DNA from: an uncultured Prevotellaceae bacterium
Lineage (GTDB): Bacteria; Bacteroidota; Bacteroidia; Bacteroidales; Bacteroidaceae
Direction of reading: 5' to 3'
Assembly (NCBI GenBank): GCA_900316645.1
Contig: ONDP01000027.1
Coordinates: forward strand, 1-64,000
Length of the DNA: 64,000 bases
This document shows, piece after piece, positions 8,511 to 16,491 of the stretch. The translations under genes were made by a program, and so were the position numbers. Within the stretch, counting starts at the first letter, position 1. Every line of letters starts with the position of its first letter. The notes below the pieces were generated by a model. It saw nothing but the letters and a program-made list of their open reading frames with translations. It was not told the origin of the DNA and did not search any database.

Positions 8511-9866
8511 TCAAGAAGTCAATAGGGGTGTCATGTAGAGCGGCAAGTAAGTAACACCATCCTCCACTTTATAGTCAGCGGCATGAAGTACGGTTGGAGT
8601 TGTTATGTATTCCCCAAATTTATTCTGGCATTTCGTCAGGGATGACAGCGTGTAATTCTTGCCACTCTTCACCTCTATGGGCCGTATGTTATGACGGCTG
8701 GTAACCTTGTCCTTCTGAAGCAGAAAATCGATCTCCATCCGATTTTCTGCATCCTCTGATGACTTGCTGTAGAAATACAGGCTATTGCCACTGGCAGCAA
8801 GCATCTGGGCTACGATATTCTCGATGAGCATTCCCTCATTCACCTCCAGCTTGTCATGCAGCAGCTTCTGGTATATCTCCGAAGAGACAATGCCTTTCTC
8901 GTCAAAGGCATGGCTAATGAGCAGACCTGTATCGTTCATATAGCATTTCAACGTAGTGCGGTCTTCGTTCATTTTCAAACCGATATTTGGCTCTGTCGAG
9001 TTATAGCAGATATTAACTACCCTTGCATCCTTCAACCAGAAGAAAGCATCGTCCCAGTCACGGTATTTGGCACCTGGCTTCAGGGCTGACAATCTGAATT
9101 TCTTCTCGTGCTTTGAGAGTTGCGAAGGTATCTGGTCAAAAATCGATACCACCTTGTCAGCGATTGCACCCGCATAGTTGAAAATGTCGTTACGATAGAT
9201 GGCCAGCACTCCACGCTTGGCAGCATCCACGGCATCGAAATCCTTTGTTTCCACATATTTCTTGACAGCCTGCGGCATTCCACCAACAATCATATAGAGT
9301 CGGAAAGCATCCATTGCCTGACGGTGGAAAGCCTGTCCCATCGACTTTTTGTCTGCATACATCTTACGGATCAAGTCCATCAGCATGTCATTCCCTGTTG
9401 CCCAAAGGAACTCTTCAAAGTCCATCGGGTACATCTGGATGGGGATTTCTTCTGAAGGTAGTACTATCCCCTGGGTATTCTTTTTGATGCTTACCAGCGA
9501 ACCCGTCTCGATGTAGTCATACCTTCCATCGGCCACAAGGAACTTGATGGCGGCCCTTGCCCTCGGACAAAGCTGCACTTCATCAAGGATGATGAGCGAC
9601 TTGCGTTCATGGAGCCTTACCCTGTAGTGCTGGCTCAGATAGAGAAACAGCGTATCAAGATCCTCCAGATAGAGGTCGAACCATTCCCTCACCATCTCAG
9701 GAGCCTTGTTGAAATCAATGAGGATATACGATTCGTACTCATTCCTGCCGAACTCCTCTACGATATAGCTCTTCCCGATGCGTCGCGCACCTTCTACAAG
9801 AAGTGCCACCTCACCATGTCTTTTCTCCTTCCAGTCAAGGAGTTGCTGATATATTTTTCTCTTCAT
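8511..9866 (-). CDS. AAA_14 ATPase with DUF4143 domain, 451 aa
   Basis: A P-loop ATPase of the AAA_14/DUF4143 family common in Bacteroidetes. Walker A is EGARRIGKSYI (about residue 25), Walker B LIILDEVQ, and the C-terminal DUF4143 part carries EIDFLL...IEVKSG, a nuclease-like D/E-x-K signature. The role of the family is not established; links to toxins, phage defence or mobile elements have been proposed. The frame extends to an ATG at 9908, but residues there are encoded by a copy of an 17-bp repeat that also lies twice in the promoter region. The ATG at 9866 (MKRKIYQQL) is therefore preferred; 9908 cannot be excluded. It stands alone. Confidence 0.8.
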   Translation of the reverse strand: MKRKIYQQLLDWKEKRHGEVALLVEGARRIGKSYIVEEFGRNEYESYILIDFNKAPEMVREWFDLYLEDLDTLFLYLSQHYRVRLHERKSLIILDEVQLCPRARAAIKFLVADGRYDYIETGSLVSIKKNTQGIVLPSEEIPIQMYPMDFEEFLWATGNDMLMDLIRKMYADKKSMGQAFHRQAMDAFRLYMIVGGMPQAVKKYVETKDFDAVDAAKRGVLAIYRNDIFNYAGAIADKVVSIFDQIPSQLSKHEKKFRLSALKPGAKYRDWDDAFFWLKDARVVNICYNSTEPNIGLKMNEDRTTLKCYMNDTGLLISHAFDEKGIVSSEIYQKLLHDKLEVNEGMLIENIVAQMLAASGNSLYFYSKSSEDAENRMEIDFLLQKDKVTSRHNIRPIEVKSGKNYTLSSLTKCQNKFGEYITTPTVLHAADYKVEDGVTYLPLYMTPLLTS

Positions 9867-9880
9867 AACGATGTCATTTG

Positions 9881-9964
9881 CACCTTTTTGAGATTTTTGC
9901 TCTGCCATATTTTACACCTTTTTGAGATTTTTATCAGTGCAAATATACACCTTTTTGAGATTTT
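9881..9964. repeat. three 17-bp direct repeats, putative operator
   Basis: CACCTTTTTGAGATTTT occurs exactly at 9881-9897, 9915-9931 and 9948-9964, spaced 34 and 33 bp, about three helical turns. Two copies flank the -7 box of the ATPase gene and the third lies at or just past the transcription start, a layout expected of an autoregulatory operator. Confidence 0.75.
9939..9947 (-). promoter_or_regulatory. -7 box of the AAA_14 gene
   Basis: Minus strand TATATTTGC, matching TAnnTTTG, between repeat copies two and three. Confidence 0.55.
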
Positions 9965-10122
9965 CTCCAAGCTTTTCGGCAAAAATGTCAATATTCTCAT
10001 TGTTTTTCTTCCTCTATTTGACAAAATCCTCACAAAGATTGAGACAGTCTGACTGTCATTATTGGTGTAATATCGTTGTAGTCGAACGTATCTGTAATGA
10101 TTACTGGCATAGTATCAGAAGA

Positions 10123-10648
10123 CTATTTGTTTTTTACGACCTCCCAATAACCATCTTTTCGACCATCTTTGCGGACAACAATCCCCATTGCTTGAAGCTG
10201 AGAGATATGTCGCTGGAGAGTTCTGAACTTTATGCCAGTCTTTTGCGCCATTTCACTGGTCGTAATAGACGGGTCGAATAGCATTTCTTTTACAATAATC
10301 TCCTGAATATCAGATAGTTCTTTTACGCCACCTTTTACGCCACTTTTTACGCCACTTTCGGCATCTTCTTTTACGCCATTGGTGTCAATTTCAATCTCTT
10401 TCTTGGCGAAATAAGGATGGCAAGGAATGTCTATCAGGAAGTACGTTCTTTCCTCGTCAGTCTCGATAGTCGCTCTGGGCGAGCCGTTGACTTCAAGTTC
10501 CTCCTGCACCGTAGGGATTCCTGTTGCCCTTCCTTCTGTCAGATCCAGTTCTTTCAGGAATTCACCTAATCTGCGATTGCGATACCTACGTGAACGGAGA
10601 GACTTACCCTCCCGAATGGCCTCCATCGGAATGGTGTGGTTAGGCCTA
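10123..10648 (-). pseudogene. 5'-truncated AlbA_2-type regulator with C-terminal winged helix
   Basis: From about PNHTIPMEAIREG onwards the frame reads like the C-terminal half of AlbA_2 (DUF4062-like/RecG-related) transcriptional regulators (RRYRNRRLGEFLKELDL, GRATGIPTVQEEL, YFLIDIPCHPYF). A Gly-Val-Lys repeat linker and a winged helix (EMAQKTGIKFRTLQRHISQL) follow. The N-terminal AlbA_2 domain is missing. The frame continues upstream only as non-homologous sequence, and homology stops where the plus-strand Panacea fragment begins. It is probably non-functional, though the wing-helix part might still be expressed from an internal start. Confidence 0.65.
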
Positions 10649-10961
10649 CAAAGCCATTCAGCGAGGCCCTGTGCCCATTCGGTGGGACAGGATCTATTGT
10701 TTCTACGATGACATCCAGCAAGAGATTGTGCATTTTGATTCTGGAGCAGAAGGTACAAAACTCACCTCCACACTTTCTCCTGACCTTTCCGAATTCTCAG
10801 ACGAAGAACTCGAAATTCTTGAATCTATCTATCAGCGTTTCAAGACAGAGAACTCCACAAAGCTCTCAGACATCAGTCACAACGAAGATGCATGGCAAAA
10901 GTATGTTGACAGCGGACAGATGATAAATTTTGATATGGCATTTACATTAAAGGCAATTTAA
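10644..10961 (+). pseudogene. 5'-truncated Panacea (SocA/DUF4065-like) protein
   Basis: Read in one frame from 10644 the product is AYKAIQRGPVPIRWDRIYCF followed by an acidic helical part (EELEILESIYQRFKTENS) and an ending with SDISHNEDAWQKY. The GPV motif, the helix and the final SH-x-E-x-AW element resemble the C-terminal half of Panacea-domain antitoxin/protease-adaptor proteins. A stop codon lies directly upstream at 10641 and no N-terminal half is present. A short ATG frame (10671) could still give a fragment. Family assignment is from memory and moderate. Confidence 0.5.
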
Positions 10962-11006
10962 CATCTATGGGGTACAACTGGCCACTGCAAATAATTTAAT
11001 GTTTAT

Positions 11007-11037
11007 TTTGTACTTTGCCCAATATTCTCTACCTTTG
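11007..11037 (+). promoter_or_regulatory. promoter of cassette copy A
   Basis: TTTG (11007-11010), 19 bp, TACCTTTG (11030-11037): a full Bacteroidetes -33/-7 pair. Transcription should begin near 11043-11046, just before the conserved CATCAAGAG of the leader RNA. Confidence 0.75.
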
Positions 11038-11043
11038 CCCCCC

Positions 11044-11194
11044 GAAGCATCAAGAGCAGTGCCCGAAAGGGTGACTCGCCAACCGAGCGAGCAGCGAGAG
11101 CAGAGCCAAACATGTTTGAGCTTTACCGAGTCGCGAGAGAGGAAGAGCGTTAGCTCAACCGAGCATAGCATGAGCCACGGTGGTCAGTACGATG
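11044..11194 (+). ncRNA. structured leader RNA, cassette copy A
   Basis: Conserved with the leader at 16386-16459. CATC (11048-11051) can pair with GATG (11191-11194). CCC-GAAA-GGG (11062-11071) forms a GNRA hairpin. ACT-c-GCC-aa-CCG (11074-11085) pairs with CGG-t-GGT-c-AGT (11178-11188). Compared with copy B, the GNRA hairpin has a different stem that is still fully paired, and one A-T pair is a G-T pair here. The apical loop of the third stem is expanded by about 80 bases in this copy. The class is not recognised; SAM-I, cobalamin, TPP and guanidine riboswitch cores do not fit. Confidence 0.65.
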
Positions 11195-11230
11195 CGGAAG
11201 CAACATTTATAAACTTCAAAAACAAAAGTT

Positions 11231-11435
11231 ATGCAACAGCACATTTATTACACCAAGTATGCCCTGCAATTATACCGGCTGGACTGGTATGCGAGCCTAC
11301 CACGACCAGGCACTCATCGACGAGTTCCAACGACGAGGCATAGATGTCTCAGCCATCTATAACGGCCAAGCCGTATCATTCGCCCGTCCTGTTAGGTACG
11401 ATATTGTCGGCAATCGGTTGGTCATCATTGGCTAA
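11231..11435 (+). pseudogene. broken copy of the 85-aa cassette protein
   Basis: Starts MQQHIYYTKYALQL like the intact copy at 16492, then lacks about 53 bases that encode the middle of that protein and changes frame. The original frame resumes as MRAYHDQALIDEFQRRGIDV through to VRYDIVGNRLVIIG and a stop at 11433-11435. The codons before and after the break remain protein-like, so the break is recent or the N- and C-terminal parts were once selected. The promoter, leader and 3' hairpin are all still present. Confidence 0.75.
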
Positions 11436-11463
11436 AAGCCCTCTCTTTATATCAGAACCCTCT

Positions 11464-11488
11464 CCTTGCCGTCTGCTCTTGGCAAAGG
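11464..11488 (+). terminator. 3' hairpin of cassette copy A
   Basis: CCTTGCC (11464-11470) pairs with GGCAAAGG (11481-11488, one bulged A) around the loop GTCTGCTCTT. The loop and first stem base contain CTGCTCTTG (11473-11481), the exact reverse complement of CAAGAGCAG at 11051-11059 in the leader. The hairpin abuts the stop codon of the convergent restriction-modification gene. It may be a terminator as well as a pairing partner. Confidence 0.6.
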
Positions 11489-11495
11489 CGGGGGG

Positions 11496-14336
11496 TTAAT
11501 TCTCTGGTCCATTCTCGGCTGCCATTAACATTAGCTGTTCATCAAAACCATCGTTTCTTCCCGAGTCATTGAGTGACCTCAGTTGAACAATGGTCTGCCT
11601 GACTGCCTTACGAACCTTCCTCATTGCTTTAAGGCTTGATACGATATTGTCAAAATATTCTCCAATTCCAAAGGCGTCTAATACCACTCTTTCGAATTCT
11701 TGTCTGATGGGGTCATCTATATCCAGATTAATGTCTAAGATACCACGCTCTACTAGTTGAGAGAATTGAGTCATTATAGCCGTCTTCTGTTCTTCGTTTA
11801 GCAAAGCTGGATTTAGCATATAACATTTTGAAATGGAGTCCTTGTTGATATCAAGCACACCAAGACCTCTACCGAAACCGACAGCCTCTATATAAAATAA
11901 GGAGAGCATTGAATTGAGCAAGGCATGAAGCAAGTCAAGATTATCCGTAGTTCGTTTTCTCTTCAATCCAATCAATCTCTGATTGATAAACGTTGGCGAG
12001 TTGAACTTAGCGTAGAACATGCGGTCATCGGGATTCATCATTGTGAATATCTCGGCTATCTCATCGGTTGTCAGTTCATACCATTCCATTCCAGCACGTG
12101 CCAGAACGTCAGGAAGAGGTCTTCCTATTTCATTTACCTCTGCCTCGAATTTCTTAATCCAAGCCAGTGCTCCTCGATACCCAAGACTTTCAAGTTCATC
12201 AGTTTCCATACTACAGCAGAAAGCTTTTCTGTCTGTGGTCGGAGATGCAATATAGCTATCTGTGGTCCTTGCATTCATGAGCACGTCTTTCAAGAACTGC
12301 GGTTCAATAGGTGCATCGCTTTGTGGGAAAAACATTGGATCCCAACCTCTACGACTACCCCTGAATACTTTCAGATAGTTGCTGACTGGCACTAACTTGT
12401 CTTTTATTTCCAGCAACCATTTGAGATTGCTGAACAGAGAATTATATGACACTTTTAGATTTATCAGCGATTCCAATTCTTCAGCGTTGTAATTCACTCT
12501 TGCTATGACTTCATTGTCCAATTCCCTATCAAGCAATGAAGAGTTTATAATCGTTTCTTGGTAATCACGGCTCTCAGAAATAACATTGAGATTTCGTTTC
12601 CATGTGAAGAATGAAATAGAAGTATTTTCCTCTACTTCTTCACTTTTCCTTCTCATTATCAGCAATGCGGTCACAATATCAGCATTTGTAAACCATTTGC
12701 CGCTGCCACTGATATGAATGCGCATATCGTCAAAATCTTCCCTAATGGCTGCAAGGAATTTGCTGCCGGCATCTGTTCCGAGGAATGAATTGGAAAGGAT
12801 GATTCCAACATAGCCGCCAGCCTTTACAAGATTTTTCAAGTGGAGGGCTATATAATAACTGAAGTCAGACCTACCCGAAAGATTGTTTGCCCGCTTAATT
12901 GCAGTTACAAATGGTGTGTCATCATCTGGAATTCCACTTGACTTGACAAATGGAAGGTTAGACACAAAACTATCGAAGAGGGGCAAACTAAAGGTTTCCC
13001 GTTCACCAGTTTGCGGATTTACTATTTCCACCTCGTCGCCTGGATTCAACGTTAAAATATCTTTCTGGAACAGGCGGCATGGCATGTTAATAGTATCGTA
13101 GTTGGTCATTGCCAGATTCGCAATCTGCAAAGGCAATTTGAATTTGTCGCTGGCCCAGGTCGTAGCCATCGCTTGTGCTGCTCCGATTCTCCTGTCTTTC
13201 TTGAAGTTGATAATAAAACTTGGTATTGTACCAGTTCCACAACAACCATCGAAACATTCACCATTTACATCATGGATTGTCATCCGTGAAAGAATGGCGG
13301 CTAATGTCGGAGGTGTGGGATATTGGCCATTCATCAGTCGTTTGGAAATATTGACCGAACCTTCGAGCACCTGCTGAAGAATCCTTTGACTAATATTGTT
13401 GATGGGAGAATTCTTCAAGAAAAGCGATAGCTCTACCAACTGAGCCCATGTCTTCTCGGAAATATGCTCATTGTAGGGAATTACGCTGAAAATATTATAG
13501 AAGTCACTCTTTTCGGTTATCTCCTGAAAGATCTTGTTGCCATCCCTTGGCGTACTATCGTAATCGAGTTGGTCAATGGCAAAAGCACTTTGTTGCCTAC
13601 GCTTAATCAGGTGGGCAAAGATGATACGATTGGCCCAATTGATGATGATGCTTTTTGCATAGGCAGCAAACTTATCCTCCTCATCGCCTCTATACTCCGA
13701 CTCTATATCTTTCCACCATGTATCTATGTGGGCAGACATAATGGCATCACTATTTGCCGCATTTCTTAGGCTATTTGCGACATTGTACTTGTTTTCATTG
13801 ACGAGATTGGAGATAGATGTTTTTGTGAGAACTTCACTAATGAACCTCTTCTTCACTTCACCTGAAATAAGATACTCATTGACTGATGTCAGCACACTTT
13901 GCAATGTACTCTCCCATCTTGACTTGTACCTCTGAACATCATTTCGAGTCCTGATGGTATTATTGTCCCAAGTTTTCTTCACCTCATAGTCATGACTGTT
14001 ATCGTCATAAACGTATAGTTTGACATGAGTAAAGTTCCAAATAACACAACTGTTCAGATTCAAAGCTCTTGCCTTGCGTTTGGCATCGTGAACAAAGTCT
14101 TCATCAGTAATCGGGACATCAGGCATCTTCAACTCCCAACCTTGCAGAATACTTGATAAGTCATGATCCCCATAGAGTATCACATCCGGGAACATACTTT
14201 GTCCACGATGTTCACTTACCGTTGATTCACCACCGGCTCTCTTAATAATCAGGTCATTATCTGTTGAGAACTGATTGATTTGCGATATAAGTTCTATCGC
14301 CCAGCTTCGTTCGTTTTTTCGGATAGTAGTTGCCAT
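11496..14336 (-). CDS. type IIG-like restriction-modification enzyme (N6-adenine methyltransferase with N-terminal nuclease), 946 aa
   Basis: The N-terminal 110 residues carry a PD-(D/E)xK-like motif (FPDVILYGD ... WELKMPD), expected of a fused endonuclease. A helical region follows. The methyltransferase core has motif I as CFDGCCGTGTIP (about residue 365) and motif IV as SNLPF, a variant of NPPF. The C-terminal third, with RGSRRGWDPMFF, probably forms target recognition. It would cut and methylate adenine in one chain. It lies 12 bp downstream of a second methyltransferase gene, forming an operon. The GC content is low compared with rpoN-ispG, in keeping with an acquired island. Confidence 0.75.
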   Translation of the reverse strand: MATTIRKNERSWAIELISQINQFSTDNDLIIKRAGGESTVSEHRGQSMFPDVILYGDHDLSSILQGWELKMPDVPITDEDFVHDAKRKARALNLNSCVIWNFTHVKLYVYDDNSHDYEVKKTWDNNTIRTRNDVQRYKSRWESTLQSVLTSVNEYLISGEVKKRFISEVLTKTSISNLVNENKYNVANSLRNAANSDAIMSAHIDTWWKDIESEYRGDEEDKFAAYAKSIIINWANRIIFAHLIKRRQQSAFAIDQLDYDSTPRDGNKIFQEITEKSDFYNIFSVIPYNEHISEKTWAQLVELSLFLKNSPINNISQRILQQVLEGSVNISKRLMNGQYPTPPTLAAILSRMTIHDVNGECFDGCCGTGTIPSFIINFKKDRRIGAAQAMATTWASDKFKLPLQIANLAMTNYDTINMPCRLFQKDILTLNPGDEVEIVNPQTGERETFSLPLFDSFVSNLPFVKSSGIPDDDTPFVTAIKRANNLSGRSDFSYYIALHLKNLVKAGGYVGIILSNSFLGTDAGSKFLAAIREDFDDMRIHISGSGKWFTNADIVTALLIMRRKSEEVEENTSISFFTWKRNLNVISESRDYQETIINSSLLDRELDNEVIARVNYNAEELESLINLKVSYNSLFSNLKWLLEIKDKLVPVSNYLKVFRGSRRGWDPMFFPQSDAPIEPQFLKDVLMNARTTDSYIASPTTDRKAFCCSMETDELESLGYRGALAWIKKFEAEVNEIGRPLPDVLARAGMEWYELTTDEIAEIFTMMNPDDRMFYAKFNSPTFINQRLIGLKRKRTTDNLDLLHALLNSMLSLFYIEAVGFGRGLGVLDINKDSISKCYMLNPALLNEEQKTAIMTQFSQLVERGILDINLDIDDPIRQEFERVVLDAFGIGEYFDNIVSSLKAMRKVRKAVRQTIVQLRSLNDSGRNDGFDEQLMLMAAENGPEN

Positions 14337-14348
14337 AGGCCCATTTTA

Positions 14349-15197
14349 TTATTTTGTAAACTTCTCAATTAGATTGCATACTCGCAGATACCTTGTCTTT
14401 TCTTCACCAAGTTCCCGCCATGCTTCTTGTAGTCGTTCGCGGGTCTTTTTGATGTAGTCAATCTTCTCACCTTTGAAAAGCTCGGTATCTGCATTCTTCT
14501 CTATTCCCACAAAGTTACGTCCCTCCATCAATGCTGCAACAACGAAAGAGCCGCTACCGCTTGTATTGTCAAGGATGATGTCACCTGGATTCGAGTAGGT
14601 ACGCACGAAATAACGTCCCAACTCAACTGGCTTTTGGGTTGCATGAAAAACCTCACCTTCGCTTTCTGCCGTCTTGAAATAAACTACATCAGTCGGATAG
14701 CGTTTACCATCGCTATGCACATGCACAGGCTGGAAATCACCATAACTACCACTTAACTGGTTCTTACGAACACCTTTATCGTAAGGCTCACCTTCTGTCA
14801 TCTGAGGATTGTAAACTGGTTGTTTGTTATAGAAGACACAAACGTCCTCATGTTTTCTCAACGGTTGTTTCTTTGCATTCAAGAAATTCGTTGGCTTCGA
14901 TTTCTCCCATACCCATTTATACTTGAAGAGTTTAGGCTGGCTCATAATCAATGCAGCAGTAAACAAACCTTGCGAGGTCAACACAATAGCACCATTGGGC
15001 TTAACGATACGCTTGTACTCAGCCCACAATTCATCAAGCGGAACTATACTATCCCACTTATTCTGTGTCGTGCCATAAGGCAAATCACACAGCACCATGT
15101 CAATACAGTCATTGGGCAGATGGCGCATCACTTCGATGCAGTCACCCTCAATGACACGATTAACAAACTTGTCTTCAGTCCAATACTTCTTTGGCAT
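14349..15197 (-). CDS. beta-class DNA (adenine) methyltransferase, 282 aa
   Basis: Motif IV, CDLPYGTTQNKWD, comes first (about residue 38) and the SAM-binding motif I, DNTSGSGSFVVAAL, follows near residue 215. This is the order of beta-class N6-adenine/N4-cytosine methyltransferases. HATQKPVELGRYFV is the usual motif X element. Length and sequence style match phage-like single-gene adenine methyltransferases. It is the first gene of the restriction-modification operon and may protect the host or complement the modification by the large partner. The region directly upstream contains a 10-bp inverted repeat and a large nested palindrome that may form its leader. Confidence 0.85.
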   Translation of the reverse strand: MPKKYWTEDKFVNRVIEGDCIEVMRHLPNDCIDMVLCDLPYGTTQNKWDSIVPLDELWAEYKRIVKPNGAIVLTSQGLFTAALIMSQPKLFKYKWVWEKSKPTNFLNAKKQPLRKHEDVCVFYNKQPVYNPQMTEGEPYDKGVRKNQLSGSYGDFQPVHVHSDGKRYPTDVVYFKTAESEGEVFHATQKPVELGRYFVRTYSNPGDIILDNTSGSGSFVVAALMEGRNFVGIEKNADTELFKGEKIDYIKKTRERLQEAWRELGEEKTRYLRVCNLIEKFTK

Positions 15198-15204
15198 CTG
15201 TTTG

Positions 15205-15241
15205 CTATTTCAAGCGCTTCTACTATCTCTCCTTGAAATAG
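15205..15241. repeat. 10-bp inverted repeat upstream of the methyltransferase
   Basis: CTATTTCAAG (15205-15214) and CTTGAAATAG (15232-15241) are perfect inverted copies 17 bp apart. The first base lies 8 bp from the methyltransferase start, so on mRNA the hairpin would cover the initiation region. This could be a translational control hairpin or an operator. Confidence 0.6.
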
Positions 15242-15285
15242 ATGGGTTCCTATAGGACACAAAAAGAGTGGGAACAATACCTGCC

Positions 15286-15411
15286 CCACATTAAGGTCCT
15301 GAGAAAACCCGAGAAATAGACAAGTAAGCCCACTCATATCGAGTGCGCTAGCAACTTGTCTACTACTTCTCGTTTCTATTTGCTATAAGAATTTCTCAGG
15401 TTCTAATGTGG
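15286..15411. repeat. 126-bp nested palindrome upstream of the restriction-modification operon
   Basis: Five nested pairs: CCACATTA/TAATGTGG (15286/15404), CCTGAGAAA/TTTCTCAGG (15298/15392), CGAGAA/TTCTCG (15310/15367), TAGACAAGT/ACTTGTCTA (15317/15354) and CACTC/GAGTG (15331/15341). About 37 base pairs in 126 bases form one long imperfect hairpin. It could be a leader or small RNA of the methyltransferase operon, or a DNA hairpin used by a recombinase. The class is not recognised. A minus-strand frame with a single TAG (15385-15383) runs through it; see findings. Confidence 0.65.
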
Positions 15412-15868
15412 ATAGAACGGTAGCAAACGCAATTTTATTCATAAGAAAAGAACTCCCGCTTTCTGCGGCAAGCCACAGATTACACTTGCAAAGATACGAA
15501 ATAATTCTCTTATCTATATATAACAAGGTGTAATTTAAGAAAAATTTAATCGTCTGAAGCTGATAATCTACATCTCGCAAGCTCATTTGGCCCTTTTCCG
15601 TTTCAATTATTCCATCTGAACAAAAGATTTTCTGTCAGAATCTGTCGAAATCTCATATTTGAGTTCATTTCGACTGTTTCTAACAGAATATCAGGTGCAA
15701 AAGATACAACTTTTTTCTAGAAATAGCACGAAATCCAACTTTTTTGCTGTATTTCTGCCAAGAAAAAGTTGGTTTTCGTGTATATTTTCATTCTCAAACC
15801 GGGTGAAAGTTGAAATTGCCTTAACATTTTTCTACTTGTTTTTATCTCCATATTTAGTTCCTTTTTTT

Positions 15869-15955
15869 AGTCCGTCCCTACGGACTGCCAGTCCGAACGG
15901 GTCGGACTGCGAGTTCGCTCATTACGGACTACAAATTAGCATTAGTCGGAAAAGA
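15869..15955. repeat. 21-22-bp tandem array built on AGTCCG...CGGACT
   Basis: Four degenerate units (15869, 15890, 15912 and 15934) of 21-22 bp. The first two are each a small hairpin with AGTCCG and CGGACT arms; later units decay. Between the methyltransferase and cassette copy B. Confidence 0.6.
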
Positions 15956-16001
15956 AGAAACATTTAATAGGAATAAGGAGCCCTTATTGGGCAATAACCA
16001 A

Positions 16002-16043
16002 CCAGTATTGCGAAATAACATGCCAGTATTGCAAAATAACCCT
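16002..16043. repeat. two 21-bp tandem units
   Basis: Units at 16002-16022 and 16023-16043 share CCAGTATTGC-AAATAAC with one change; a partial unit may precede them. Confidence 0.55.
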
Positions 16044-16300
16044 CACATCCTAACGTTTTTGATTCAAACCATGATGTACAGGGCATTTGGACACGTTAGG
16101 GACAATGGGTTCTCCCTCACGTCTCCCTAACGTTTTTCAGACCAGTCCCTCACCTTAATCACAAAACCGTTCCTGTCCATATAATGTGAGGGTAAAAAGA
16201 CAAAAACGTTAGGGAGACGTTACCCCAAAGCGGTTCTCCCTAACGTGCCCTATCCCCTTTCTACAAAGGCATTCCCAGCGAAAACGTTAGGATGTGAGGG
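16040..16300. repeat. nested inverted repeats with CCTAACGT core
   Basis: Outer arms of 20 bp at 16040-16059 and 16281-16300 are perfect inverted copies (CCCTCACATCCTAACGTTTT). Inside, ACGTCTCCCTAACGTTTTT (16119-16137) is inverted at 16202-16220. CACGTTAGGG (16092-16101) is inverted at 16238-16247. CCCTCAC/GTGAGGG gives a further pair. No coding potential. The outer arms have a MITE-like look, but the internal repeats use the same core. Confidence 0.75.
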
Positions 16301-16347
16301 TAAAATCGAAAAATACTGCGAGAGTAACAAAAAATACTTTCGGAGTA

Positions 16348-16379
16348 TTTGGAGGTTTGAGAATTAAATTGTAATTTTG
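16348..16379 (+). promoter_or_regulatory. promoter of cassette copy B
   Basis: TTTG (16348-16351), 20 bp, TAATTTTG (16372-16379). The predicted start is 6-8 bp downstream, just before CATCAAGAG, the same geometry as copy A. Confidence 0.75.
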
Positions 16380-16385
16380 CAAACG

Positions 16386-16459
16386 AAACATCAAGAGCAG
16401 TCGCTCGCAAGAGCGGACTCACCAACCGAGCATTGGAAGCCACGGTGGTCAGTACGATG
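16386..16459 (+). ncRNA. structured leader RNA, cassette copy B
   Basis: CATC (16389-16392) pairs with GATG (16456-16459). CGCTC-GCAA-GAGCG (16402-16415) is a GNRA hairpin. ACT-c-ACC-aa-CCG (16417-16428) pairs with CGG-t-GGT-c-AGT (16443-16453). The same fold is possible in copy A with different paired bases. CAAGAGCAG at 16392-16400 matches the loop of the 3' hairpin at 16778-16786. The RNA class is not recognised. Confidence 0.7.
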
Positions 16460-16491
16460 TGGTAGTATTAACTTCAAAAACATTCCAAATT

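Noticed and set aside
11041-11194. SAM-I, cobalamin, TPP or guanidine riboswitch
   Set aside because: The superficial CAAGAG start and GGT pairs do not match any of the conserved cores, and the downstream ORF is not a metabolic gene.
16040-16300. Insertion sequence
   Set aside because: Although the outer arms are perfect inverted repeats, the 260 bp contain no transposase fragment and no visible target-site duplication.
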